Positions 11,338 through 22,605 of a stretch of 64,000 bases of DNA are shown here, piece after piece. A model generated the notes under the pieces. That model worked only from the letters and a program-made list of their open reading frames with translations. It had not been told where the DNA came from and made no database searches. Each line of letters begins with the position of its first letter. The first letter of the stretch is position 1. The stretch spans positions 33,661,872 to 33,725,871 of the forward strand of contig NC_044561.1 in assembly GCF_007565055.1 (NCBI RefSeq), in the 5' to 3' direction. Source of the DNA: Rhinopithecus roxellana. Its lineage: Eukaryota > Chordata > Mammalia > Primates > Cercopithecidae. The translations under genes and the position numbers were made by a program.

Positions 11338-11609
11338 ATCTCTTAATCGTGTACAATATTCCCAGAAAACATTTAGGTGAAGGAGACACAACTACTTTAT
11401 ACAAAGTGTGTTTAAATATGCTAATTTTCATAATCCTATCAACTTTTATATTTTATGCTCTGGTCCCAGGAATCTTCTTTTTTTTTTCTACCCCCAAACC
11501 ATTTTGCCCTCTCTGGTCAAAAAGCATTTGGGTTCTCACCAGAGGTTGAGCTAAAGGAAGAGGGTCCTTTGTTGATCTTTACTTTGACTAACTTATCTCA
11601 ACATTGCCC
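11332..11609 (+). repeat. Direct duplication, copy 2 (~280 bp)
   Basis: The partner of 10416-10695, about 916 bp downstream. Similarity ends exactly at ATTGCCC. The left arm of the inverted repeat begins at the next bases. Confidence 0.85.
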
Positions 11610-11740
11610 AGGTAAAAATATCAGAAACTCCCTTCAAGATCATCTAGTTTTCATTTATTTTGAGATCTTCTAATATGATTGATAAATATCTTGAGAGAGA
11701 TATATAGATATTAGAACTTAGGCAGTCATTTCATCATTGT
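11609..11740 (+). repeat. Inverted repeat, left arm (~132 bp)
   Basis: From CAGGTAAAAATATC to GGCAGTCATTTCATC..TTGT this arm matches the reverse complement of 12172-12582 once the Alu there is set aside. There are few mismatches, mostly in the AT-rich middle around 11690-11725. Its outer end CAG is the sort seen on some DNA transposons, but no clear target duplication flanks the pair. Confidence 0.8.
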
Positions 11741-12171
11741 TAATGCAAGTTCATAAATCTATATCATGTCTTTTAAGACTGCCTGGGTCCAGTTCTTATT
11801 TCCCAAACTCCTCCTTCACACATCTCCCTGTTGACTACCTCTCTTCTTGGGCTGCTGTTAGTGTTGGGAACACTCCGTGTTCCATCCCATATCAGGGCCT
11901 TTTAAAAGCTATCGACTTTTAATATGTTTTATGTAACAGGCATATTCCCCAGGTGAAAACATCTGTCATCATATAGCCAGTTCCCCATGGCTTGTATATC
12001 AAGCATATCAGCTGCTAATCCGGGGTGCTCTACTTGGCATTCATAGGTGTAGTTGGGTAGTCCCTTTCTCAGGGAAAATAGAACTTACAGTGGCTTTTAT
12101 CCAGACACTATGCACATTTTAAACTTTTGTAAAGAAAATAACAGTAGATAGTACAAAATAAAAATAAAAGT
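11741..12171. other. Loop of the inverted repeat (~430 bp)
   Basis: Unique-looking sequence with no transposase frame. The 61-codon frame at 11737-11922 is not meaningful. If the inverted pair is a DNA transposon, this is a short non-autonomous one. Confidence 0.4.
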
Positions 12172-12582
12172 ACAATAATGAGATGACTGCCTAAATTTAT
12201 ATCTAGATATATATGTATATATCTCAAGACGTTTATCAGTCATATTAGAAAATCTCATAATAAATGAAAACTAGATGTTCTTTTTTTTTTTTTTTTTTTC
12301 AGACGGAGTCTCACTCTGTCGCCTAGGCTGGAGTGCAGTGGCCAGATCTCGGCTCACTGCAAGCTCCGCCTCCCGGGTTCCCGCCATTCTCCTGCCTCAG
12401 CCTCCCGAGTAGCTGGGACTACAGGCGCCCGCCACCACGTCCAGCTAATTTTTTTTGTATTTTTAGTAGAGACGGGGTTTCACCGTGTTCGCCAGGATGG
12501 TCTCAATCTCCTCACCTTGTGATCCGCCCGCCTCGGCCGAAACCTAGATGTTCTTAAAGGGAGTTTATGATATTTTTATCTG
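12172..12582 (-). repeat. Inverted repeat, right arm, split by an Alu
   Basis: The arm reads 12172-12280 and resumes at 12554-12582 after the Alu and its duplicated target site. Reverse-complemented, it reproduces the left arm including CATCTAGTTTTCATTTATT and AAACTCCCTT. Confidence 0.8.
12281..12538 (-). mobile_element. 5'-truncated Alu, Y-like, with 15-bp target duplication
   Basis: A minus-strand Alu with a T21 tail complement, then CAGACGGAGTCTCACTC through GATCCGCCCGCCTCGGCC, where it stops. About 40 bases of the 5' end are missing. GAAAACTAGATGTTC (12266-12280) and GAAACCTAGATGTTC (12539-12553) are the target duplication with one mismatch. The CAAGCTCCGCCTC stretch fits AluY/Sc-type copies. 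Confidence 0.93.
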
Positions 12583-15500
12583 AGCCTTAAAACTCACTAA
12601 TTTTTAAAAAGAGATGTATAGTAGAAACTGAAAATCCTATTTCAATTCAATATTCTGTTTGGTGCAAGTTGACTAAGTAAGCTTGTCCATTGAAAAATGA
12701 GACTGGAATATCTTTTTTTTTTTTTTTTTTTCCAAATTGTCTCTGAGTATCTTAGAGCTGGACCTGATATAAAGATGATTGGTTTAATTCTGTTATTTTT
12801 CAGACGAGGTCCACATGGGACCACAGAGGTCCTCTGACTTACCAGAGGACATATATTTAGTGAGTGGTAAACGTGAAATCCATTCTCTTTCTTAGTTCAG
12901 ATCTCTTTACATTCAAGACTATTTTATCTACTAGGCAATACAGTCACACTGCCTAAGGACCCTGATTTTCAGAGGACATATAACAATGTTTGAGACCTGG
13001 GGTGGTGAATATGTATTGGCTTCCAAATGTTTAAGAATATTGCAAAGCTAAATTCATAAATATATCATTAAGTACCTATACAATGTAAATTTATATCAAC
13101 TATGAGTTACAGCATGATATATTCTTATATGGTTATGTATTAATCTTATAAACAAATTGCATGATAATATGTCTATTATTCTATGGTCAAGCCTACAAAA
13201 ACTATCCTTATTCTGCTGTATAAGTAGATAAAGATTTTCAAAATCTATGCTAACAAAAATATTTGTATATATACCACACACATATACACAATCACAGGCA
13301 CACAAACACACACACAGTTTTTCTAGTTTACAAGTGCAATGGTCAATAAATAAAAAACTAACCTTATTCAAGTTTCAAACTGTGTCTATATAAAAAAATC
13401 CAGATAATTAAAAATTGTCAAGTTTTTTTGTTCTTGTCTTCATTATCTGGGTTCTCATCATTAAACAAGGATAAGGAACATGTAAATCATATAATCTCTA
13501 AGGTCCTCTTTGGTTCTAAATTCTCATAATTCTATTCTGATCCTCGTCTTCTAAAGGTTAAATCTTAAGGAAAAAAATTCTTTTTCTGAATCCCTTTAGG
13601 GGACACAGAGACAGGGTGGGTCAAATGTTTCCCATGGGTATTGTTTTTGATGCCCTGAGTTCCTTCCTCTTCATTGCCTCATGCACTTGCTGATGTCAGA
13701 GCTCTAACTGTGGATCATAAGCTGTAACCTCCACAGATTTTCCAGATGCTGACATATTAGGTAAATGTAATCTTTGTGGGAGCAGTTACTGCTATGGGAA
13801 AAGAAATCTTGGAAGCAGAACTCAGTTGCAGCCTGATTTAATTGAGGTAGCAAACATCATGGGAACAATGGTTGACATTGGCCAGAATCCACCATAAGGA
13901 GGTGCACAGAATCACAGGACAACCAGAGGGGAAGTGCAGAAAAATAAGGTGAAACATTGGAAGCAAGGAGGGGAGTCGAAGGGAGAGAGAATGCCAAAAA
14001 ATCCAGACAGAATAACGAATGAGTAATGCTTTTCACTGCTTGTTCAAATGTGTGTGTGTGTGTGTGAAAACCTCAGAGAGTAACTAATAACAAAAGATGC
14101 TACAAGTTCTTCTTTTGGAGTTTTTTGGACCCCAGAATGGTACTTTTAAAAGGATTAATTCACACAACTCACGAATTACAAAGCATTTACACAATTAAAT
14201 TAAAACATTTCATGGCCCTCTCTTCATATATGTGAAATTTAGTACTCCACTAAGAAGCTCTTCTTGCTCTCAAGGCAACAATAAACTGGTCAAGACACGA
14301 GAGAGGGTTACAATATTTTTCAATCAGGTTTAATGCACATATTTGCCTCCACCAGTAATAACCTTTTTGACAAGTTAACAGTTTGTAAGATGATGAGTAA
14401 AGTTATTTTTTTTTAAAAAAATCTCTAGTTTTAAAAACTCCAGTGTATGCTAACATTCTTTACACATTCTTATAGTCATTGTTTTCCTTTGCTTCAGTGC
14501 TTTTTCAGCTATTCCATGATCTTAAAATCTCATGTCTTATTATAACTCTCCATGTATGAGGAATAATTATTTGTTCATACAAAGTGTTTGATAGTTGCTA
14601 TATATTCAAACCGCTCCAATTTATCATGGACTCTCTTTCCTCTGTTTCTAAATATAAAAATGCTTCAGCCAACAGATGGTAAATGGAAGCACCAGTGGGC
14701 ACAGAAATCAATTCAAAGCTTTTCAGCATGAAATGGCCCTGAGGCAAGCAGCAGAAGGAAGGAGAAAGGGAAAGCTCAGATATTTTCAAAAAGAAGAAAG
14801 AACTGACTGTCCTTCCTCGTAGTTGGCAGAACCATTCAATAAATTGGGCAAATAAAATTGACCAACTGAAGAATGAATTCATTTTATATAGTTTGAATCA
14901 TGTTAATAAACCACACTGAAAGTGGCACTGGGCTCTTAGATACTCAATATAGTAAAATCTTAAGTGATAGAATCTTATCCTTAATGCTAGTCAGTCTCAT
15001 TGAAACAGAGACCAATGCATCAATCTATTTCCAAGGATTTCTGAGGGTTCCTCTATGAAAATATCCCAGGGATGTTAATGTTATTGATATGACATTTACT
15101 TACTCTGAGAGGTTTTCACAACTGTTTTAAAAAAGGGAAAGTATAGTACTAAAATATATCCACTCCCTGATACTTTTCTCAATATTTATTCATCTCAGAT
15201 GACTCTCCCCTTAATATACAACTATGAAAACATTTTCTGAAAGTTCATACCAATGCATTTTGAATGGCTTCAAGTGTCCCACAGGCTGGACACAATGGCT
15301 GATGAAGGAGAAAAATATGCTATATTCATTTATTAGCAAGAATCCAATTTAATATTCTGAGTAATTTTTAAATTTTAATGGTAAGGTACATTTCAGATTA
15401 CAAAAATTATCTATTTTTGTAATTATCTATTTTGTAGTTTTCTCAATTATCTATTCATAATGTGATCTTAGATGGAAAAAAACTTTACAAAAATATGTGA

Positions 15501-15965
15501 ATAGAACTAAGATTCCATAATTAGAATGAAAAGGTTAGCATATGGCATTGATTTTGACTTGGTTTTTGTTGTAACTCTTGATTGTTACTCTAAATATTAT
15601 TGAAACTTTTTAAATATTCAGATTGCATCCTCTAATACTACAATGAAAATCTGATAATAAATGCTTTAATTTACAGAGTATTACAAACCAGAACAATCCA
15701 ATGTTGTCAGCAGCCATGGCACAGTGGGAATGCAGGGCTTCAGGTGCTCAAGACCTTGGCTGGAATCCTGGCTGGACCAGGCGTCAGAGACGCAGAACAA
15801 GAAAAAAGGAAAAAGCCTCATAACTGAAATGATATCAAGCTAGAAAAGTGCTCTGAACACAACAAAGGACTAAAATATCTATTGAGGTATTGGGGGAGAG
15901 CTTTATTACATAGAGGATACAGGAGGACCAAAGGGTGATGAGAAGCCAGCCATGAGAAGAGAGAA
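12583..15965. other. Unassigned; minor simple repeats
   Basis: It holds a T21 tract (12712-12732), a CA-rich patch (13266-13317) and (TG)n at 14050-14066. A stretch at 13480-13545 (CTCTAAGGTCCTCTTTGG) resembles a common phrase in old mammalian repeats. I support no gene. Confidence 0.35.
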
Positions 15966-16535
15966 AATCAACCTAAGTGTCCATCAATGAATAAAAGGAT
16001 AAATAGATATATACACAATGGAACACTATTCAGCCATAAAAAAACAATGTAATCCTGTTGTTTGCAGCAATGGGGATGGAACTGAAGATTATTATGGTAA
16101 GTGAAATAAGCCCGACACAGAAAGACGAGTAACACATATTCTTACTCCTATGTGGGAGCTAAAAGCATTGATTTCAAGGAAGAATGAGAGAATGGTAGAA
16201 CAATAGTCTCTGGTAACTATCATTCTACTCTCTACTAACACCAAAGAAGAGTGGGGAGGAGGAATGAAGACAGGTTGGTTAATAGGTACAAAAATGCAGT
16301 TAGATAGAAGAAATAAGTTTTAATGTTTGATAGCCCAGTAGGATGACTATAGTTAATAACAAAATATTGTATATTTCAAAGTATATAGAAATTTTGAAAT
16401 GTTCTCAACAAAAAGAAATGATAAATGTTCAAGGTGATAAGTATCTTAAATATCCTGATTTGAACATTACAGATTATATGCATGTATCAAAATGTCACAT
16501 GTAGCCCATAAATATGTACAATTGTATATGAATAA
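15966..16535 (+). mobile_element. L1 3' end (old L1P/L1MA-type), 5'-truncated
   Basis: It covers the end of ORF2 (AATGGAACACTATTCAGCC and the GGGAGCTAAAAG stretch) and the 3'UTR, ending in CATGTAGCCCATAAATATG. The frame is broken. There is no long poly-A tail, and target duplications are not evident. Confidence 0.85.
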
Positions 16536-16540
16536 AATAC

Positions 16541-17716
16541 TTTTTTAAAGCACACCAGTAGAGACATTAACATGAGCAAAAATCTTAAGTGGCCAAGAAC
16601 TTCACTTGCTCCAAGAACTAAAAGAAGCCTAGTCTGACCAGAGCACTGTAGGCAATGGAGAAGCACAAGGGGAGAATAGATCAGTAGGCTACTGATTGCA
16701 TTGTTAACCAAATGGATTTTTGTACTGTATTGTATTTTTTACTAATGCAAAGGAGTATGCACTGGTTATCTAGTTCTGTGTCCAAAACGACTCCAAAATT
16801 AGAGGCTTAAGACAACATTTAACATCTTACATTTTTTATAGTTCAGGAATCTAGTTGCAGCTTACTGGGAGCCCCTGGCTCAGGGTCTTTCAGAAGACTG
16901 CAATCAATGTGTTGGCTGGGAATACAGGTATCTCAAGGCATGACTTGAGATCCATTTCCAAGATCATTTATGTGGTTGTTGGCAGGATTCAGTTCTTTGT
17001 AGACTGTTAAACAGAGGGCCTCAGGTCCTCACTGGCTATTGGCTGGATGCCATCCTCAGTTCCTTGCTGCATGTACCTCTCCATAAGGCAATTCACAGCA
17101 TGGTAGTTTGCCTCATCAAAGGGAGTAATGGAGAAGAGCCAGAAAGAAACAGAGCAAGCAAGACTGAAGTAACAGTCTTTTGCAACATAAGCTCAGAAAT
17201 GATATCCATATTCTATGCATCAGATATCAATATGTCTATGCAACTTTCAGGGGAAGAGAATTGCACAATAACATGACTATCAGGAGTTGGGGATTGCTGT
17301 GGCCTACCTTAGAAGGCTGCCTACTACAAAATATCATGATTTTTTAATTTAAAAAGATTGCTAGTTCTATGTGAAAAATGGAATATAGAGATCAAAAGTG
17401 AAGTCAGACAGACTAGTTAGGTACAACCTACAGAATCTGCTAAGTTCAATGTGGAGGGTTTGAGGAAGAGGAGTCAATTTCTGGCTTTAGTAACTGAGTT
17501 GATGATACCACACTTTTGGATAAAGAAGCCATGTGTAAAGAAGGTCTAGAATAGAAATCGATTAGCAATTTATTTATGAAAAATCAAAATACAAGTTTAT
17601 TTTGATTAAACTCAGTATGTTGAGCACATTATGTTACCTAGCTCAAAATATACGAGACTGTTTTTAAATTTGATTTTATTTAAAAGACCAAAAAAATCAT
17701 AAATATAAAAATATAT
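16541..17716. other. Old interspersed repeat at about 16755-17330, family not assigned; flanks unassigned
   Basis: The segment with GAGGCTTAAGACAACATTTAA, then CAGGGTCTTTCAGAAGACTGC, then GTTGGCAGGATTCAGTTC follows a phrase order I recognise from a widespread mammalian repeat, but I cannot put a safe name to it. The 70-codon frame at 17064-17276 lies within it and is not a gene. Confidence 0.5.
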
Positions 17717-17723
17717 GTGAGTA

Positions 17724-18038
17724 GACCAGGTGCGGTGGCTCACGCCTGTAATCCCAGCACTTTGGGAGGCTGAGGCAGTGGATCACCTGAGGTTGGGAGA
17801 TCGAGACCAGCCTGATCAACAATGGAGAAACTCGTCTCTACTAAAAATACAAAAAAAAAAAAAAAAAAAAAATTACCCAGGTGTGGTGGTGGGTGCCTGT
17901 AATCCCAGCTACTTGGGAGGCTGAGGGAGGAGAATTGCTTGAACCTGGGAGGCAGAGGTTACGGTGAGCCAAGATCACACCATTGCTCTCCAGCTTGGGC
18001 AACAAGAGCAAAACTCCATTTCAACAACAACAAAAAAA
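17724..18038 (+). mobile_element. Alu (S-like), near full length
   Basis: Both monomers are present, from ACCAGGTGCGGTGGCTCACG to GCAAAACTCCATTTC, with an A23 middle tract and a CAACAACAACAAAAAAA tail. GTGAGTA occurs on both sides (17717-17723 and 18039-18045) as the visible part of the target duplication. Many CpG sites have decayed. Confidence 0.95.
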
Positions 18039-18045
18039 GTGAGTA

Positions 18046-19079
18046 TGCGACACATAGCCTGAAATTAAACTTTTATTCTGTGTGCTCCAAAAGAAAGAAT
18101 TGTTTAAAATATCAATCATAAGAAGATATAGTTTAGATTAGCATAAAAGTTTTCTAATAATTGAATAGAAATCTATAAAATTTAATAAACTGCTCCATAA
18201 TGGATTTTCCATTTCTAGAGGTGTTCAAATAGCATTTAGAAAGCCACGTCAGGGGAATTCTGTGTCAAGTAGAAGCCAGATTCATTGATCTCTAAAGACT
18301 CACAAATCATCTGTTCAGTAATGTCATAAAATATTGTACAGCCTTATAACAAACTATTAAATTATTAGACAAGTAGGATAGCTTTTCTCTTCTTTAATAA
18401 TTTTACATGCATAAATTATTGGACCTGCTATGTGCTATGCTCAGTCACAGATTTTAACCCATAAATTAAAAAGTAGAACACAGGACTTTGATTCCAGCTC
18501 TCCTTTATGCCCTGTCTCATGTGATAGTGAGGTAGGTTACAATGGACATCAGAACACTGATGCGCATGCATATGACTATGATGTACCATCATTGAGAAGA
18601 TTGCTAACAGTTCTACTAGCGAACAAATACATTTCAGGCCAGCGATTCTTTCCAAATCAAGTTCACTTGTAAAATATTACTGTGGCATGGTAAAGCCATT
18701 TCCCAAAATGTCATAGATATAAAGGTCCGAAATGTGTGTGCACTCATGCCATATGAGAAGGTGAGAAATTTGACACGAGCAATGGAATGCATTAGCACCA
18801 TATTTAGACAGTCTTACGTTCTCATCATCTAAACCATGAAAGAACAAGAATATGCTGCAACAACATATTTCTCTTTTTTTCTAAGTAATTACAATTCATT
18901 TTGTGTCTTATTTGTTTGTGCTGTTTTAATTGAAGCACAAAGTATATACGTTTTATGTTGAAATATAAGATGACATCTCTTGACTGAGATTGCTTTGCAT
19001 TTATTAAGGGTACAGATGCCATATGTACAGCAATGTGTCTTCCAGCTCATTAAAATGGCATGTCACTTATTCGTGCATT
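18046..19079. other. No recognised feature
   Basis: AT-rich DNA. The overlapping frames at 18428-18672 on both strands look like chance. Confidence 0.35.
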
Positions 19080-19205
19080 ATTTTTTCATTTCACTCAATA
19101 GTTTTTTAATATTTTAGTTCTCCATGGAGAAGCTTTTCACATATTTCATTTGATTTATTCATGGGCATCTGTAGCTGTTTTAGGCTGTTGTAAATGACAT
19201 TGCAG
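19080..19205 (-). mobile_element. Old L1M fragment, ORF2
   Basis: The stretch with TTTCATTTGATTTATTCATGG followed by GTTGTAAATGACATTG corresponds to the minus-strand copy of an L1M ORF2 segment. The same segment recurs in the larger L1M copy at 21240-21300. Confidence 0.5.
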
Positions 19206-19414
19206 ACATAACCAGCACTACAGAAGACACCTCATACAAATTCACATAATTAGCCCTCCAAGGTAGCTACTATGTGACTTCCAGCATCACTGATTAATTT
19301 TACTTTGTGGGGCAATCTCTGTATATAGCAGGTTCTCGAATAAAGTTGTTTCATTCAACATTGTTTCCTTATAACGTTGATGAGGAAAGAATGATTCCTG
19401 AGGCCACTCTCTGT

Positions 19415-19690
19415 GTGGAGTTTGCAGGGTCTCCGCATGTCTGTGTGGGTTTTCTCTGGGTGTTCTGGGTTCCTCCACATGGCAAAGATCCACACATTAG
19501 GCGAATTGGCCTGTCTAAATTGTCCCAGTCTGAGTGAGTGTGGCTGTGTGTTGGAGTGTGACCTGTGACGGAATGACGTCCTGTCCAGTGTTAGTTTGTG
19601 CCTTGGTCCTGAGCTGCAAGAATAGGCTCTGACCACCCGAGACCCTGGAATAAGCAGGCTGAAAAAGGAATGAATGAATGAATGCATACA
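19415..19690 (+). repeat. Ancient vertebrate-type repeat ending in (GAAT)n
   Basis: The order GTGTGGGTTTTCTCTGGGTG, GGTTCCTCCACATGGC, GAATTGGCC..CTAAATTGTCCC, GTCCTGTCCAG, ATAGGCTCTGACC and a TGAATGAATGAATG tail matches a repeat pattern shared widely among vertebrate genomes. A short tandem tail of this sort is typical of some LINE or LINE-dependent SINE 3' ends. I do not assign a family name. Two opposite frames (19307-19537 and 19355-19687) are shadows. Confidence 0.6.
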
Positions 19691-19957
19691 TACAAATTAT
19701 AGCAAAATTAAAATGTGTATACTCTTACCACACAAATGTGTAACAATTAATGACGTGGTCTGAAAGCACTCAGCAAGACTGCCATATGTGATAATGCTTG
19801 TTTTTGAATTGCGTGGAGGTGGGAAGTGCTCCTTAGAATTTTCACTTTGCAAAAACGTATTCGTTAATGTAACACACCACTACTATAACTGCCGTCACTC
19901 AATGACCCACCAAAAATTGGATTAGTAATTATCTTACTTGTTTTTGTTTCCTTTTTC

Positions 19958-20216
19958 TTTTTTTTTCTGGAGTGCACTGGCGCGATCTCGGCTCGCTGCA
20001 AGTTCCGCCTCCCGGGTTCCCGCCATTCTCCTGCCTCAGCATCCCGAGTAGCTGGGACTACAGGCACCGCCACCTCGCCCGGCTGATTTTTTGTATTTTT
20101 AATAGAGACGGGGTTTCACCGTGTTAGCCAGGATGGTCTCCATCTCCTGACCTCGTGATCCGCCCGTCTCGGCCTCCCAAAGTGCTGGGATTACAGGCTT
20201 GAGCCACCGCGCCTGG
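19958..20216 (-). mobile_element. Alu (Y/S-like) missing its last ~30 bases before the tail
   Basis: The minus-strand copy runs from a T9 tract directly into CTGGAGTGCACTGGCGCGATC, so the usual 3'-terminal segment (the GAGACGGAGTCTCGCTC part) is absent. The rest continues to GAGCCACCGCGCC at the 5' end. Flanks GTTTCCTTTTTC (left) and GTTCCCCTTTC (right) are a plausible but imperfect target duplication. Confidence 0.9.
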
Positions 20217-21344
20217 GCTGTTCCCCTTTCTTAAATGGATGCAAAGCTCACATTTATTTCAATGTTTAATGTTAGAAGTGTTTGGGTCTTTATTGAGGAG
20301 TTTGGTGATGTTTTCCTGATGAGAAATATGCTGTAGGGACTTAACTCTTGTATCTATTAATCAGGCTATGGTAATATTGGCTTTACTATATGCTGCTTTG
20401 CTTACGGTGTCAGTTTCCAAGAATCTATCAATGAAGTTAAGGAGGACATACTGTAAATGAATTGTAGAGTATACATTCTGTCCTATCTGACTTCCCACCG
20501 TCAAATTTATAAAGCAACTCATGCACATTGTAACAATGAGCACAGTCTCCAATTTGAGGGTGAGAGGACACTCTACTGTTTTACCTTTCCCATTGAGATC
20601 AATTCATCTCGAATCTTCAGTCCATCTACACATAATTTTTAAATATGGTGTAAGACATGACAAAACATTTAATTCAATTTTTCTTTCATTTAGATATCCA
20701 ATTGACCCAGCATCATCTAATGAAAATTTCAAGTTCTATTTTTCCCCATATAGATACCCAATTTATCCAGCAGCATATACTGAAAATATGACCCTTTCTT
20801 TACTACATTGCTTTGATACTTTTCTTATAATGGTGTGTTTGTTTCTATGAGTGTATCGTTTCATATTCTTCCTGCTTTCCCACTATACTATTTGTTTGAT
20901 TGTGTCAATACCACACAGTTTTACTTTAGTTTTATAACAAAACTTGATATTTGGTAGTGTACATTCTCCAAATCCACTCTTCGCAATTGTCTTTGCTATT
21001 CTTGCCTCTTTGAATTTCCAGAAACATTTTTGAATCAGTTTTTAATATACATCCACATAAACACACACACATACTTGCAGAGATTTTGACTGATATTGTA
21101 TTGCATTTACTGTTGGGAGGGACGTTGTTGATATCTTTAAGTGATAATTCTTTCTAACCATAAACATGGCAGATCATTGCATTTGTTTGCACTTTTTCTA
21201 TTCTCTCAGTTATGTTTGTCTTGTAATTTTCTTTGTTGAGATTTTGTACATCTTTCGTTTGATTTATTTATGGGCATTAGATATGTTTGGTGCTATTTTA
21301 AAGAATATTATTTAGATATTTTATTTTATATTTGTTAGTTGCAA

Positions 21345-21450
21345 ATCCATTCGACACGGGCCAATCCAAAGTATTAAAAATGAAATAAATATGTATTTTT
21401 AGTCATTGAGTTTTGAGATAATTTACTAGGCTGGAATAACAAACTGACAC
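21345..21450 (+). repeat. Short LTR-tail-like piece inside the L1M
   Basis: AAATGAAATAAATATG followed by GTCATTGAGTTTTGAG and AACAAACTGACACA resembles the polyadenylation-region end of an old MaLR-type LTR. The assignment is weak. Confidence 0.35.
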
Positions 21451-21978
21451 AATGTTCTTTATCAGAGTAATGAATTTCCCTTTATTACCAGTTTTCCAAA
21501 ACGTTTTATAAAAGATAGATATTGACTTTATCAATACTTTTTTGCACCTAACCAAACGATCATATGTTTTTCTCCCTAATTCAGTAAATTACCTTAATTT
21601 ATATTATATCACTCACATTACTAGAACAAAGACTACTTTATGTATTGTCATTATATTTTATGACAATATTACATATATTATGAAAGCCCAAAATGTTTTC
21701 TAATTTTCATGTGATTTTTTTGACATATGGATGATTTCCAAATGCACTACTTAATATTTAAAGTTTGATTTTATTACTTATCTTTCTGTTTTTGTTTTTA
21801 TTCCCAGTTTAATTTCATTTTTGTCAGAACATACTCTCTTTAATTTCATTTTCAAATCCTTTGAAACTTGTTGGGAATTGCTTTATGACCTGGCATATGG
21901 TAACCTACTTTGATACATGTTCCATGTACACTTGAAAATAATGCATTTTGCAATTGTCGAGTGCAGTGTTTATATATA

Positions 21979-22605
21979 CACTCATGTGTCACATAATAAT
22001 GGGAACATTCTGAGAAATATATCTTTAGGTGATATTATAATCATGAGAACATCAGAGCATCTTGTACAAATTTCAGTGGTATAGACTATTATACACCTAG
22101 GTTATACTGTACAACTTATTTCTCCTAGGAGACAAATTTGTACAGCGTGTTATTGTACTGAATGCTGGAGCCAATTTTAACACCATGGTAAGCACAGTAG
22201 ACCCTTGAACAACATAGGTTTGAACTGGACAGGTCCACTTATATGCATTTTTTTTTTCAACAAAACTCAGATTGAGAATATGGTGCTTCCCAGGATGCAA
22301 AACCCATGTATAGGCAGGGCCAGCTTTTCCTTTTCCTACATATGGATTCTGCAGGGTCCCCTGGGGGGCTTGAGAATACAAGGATAGGGGTATAGGTGGA
22401 AGTCCTAGAACCAATCTCGAGTATACTGAAGGACGACTGCATTCGTGTAGCTAAACATATCACATGTATGATACCACATGCATGACGGTGATCCCATAAG
22501 ATTATAATGCTTTGCTTTACATTACATAGATCCCATTATAATCTCATGGATCACCATCATACATGTGGTCCATTGCTGACCTAAAAAGTGTATGACTATA
22601 CAGAG
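21979..22605 (+). mobile_element. Tigger-family non-autonomous DNA transposon, split by a second Tigger
   Basis: The left end has CTCATGTGTCACATAATAATG; the right end, reversed, has TAGTCATACAC. The middle includes CACCTAGGTTATACTGTACA and GTTATTGTACTGAATG, which fit a Tigger3-type MITE. The element is interrupted between GGTAAG and TTCGTGTAGC by the MER2-like copy at 22197-22440. No transposase is present. Confidence 0.7.
22197..22440 (+). mobile_element. MER2/Tigger-like MITE nested in the preceding element
   Basis: It begins CAGTAGACCCTTGAACAACA and ends GAAGGACGACTG, with GGGTCCCCTGGGGGGCTTGAG inside; these are hallmark phrases of Tigger-derived MITEs. The flanking dinucleotide is CA on both sides, where the family target is TA. 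The 105-codon minus frame at 22097-22414 spans it and is not a gene. Confidence 0.8.

Noticed and set aside
12333..12557. 74-codon frame with protein-like translation
   Set aside because: It is the well-known translation of an antisense Alu.
22097..22414. 105-codon minus frame
   Set aside because: It crosses the nested Tigger elements and cannot be a gene.
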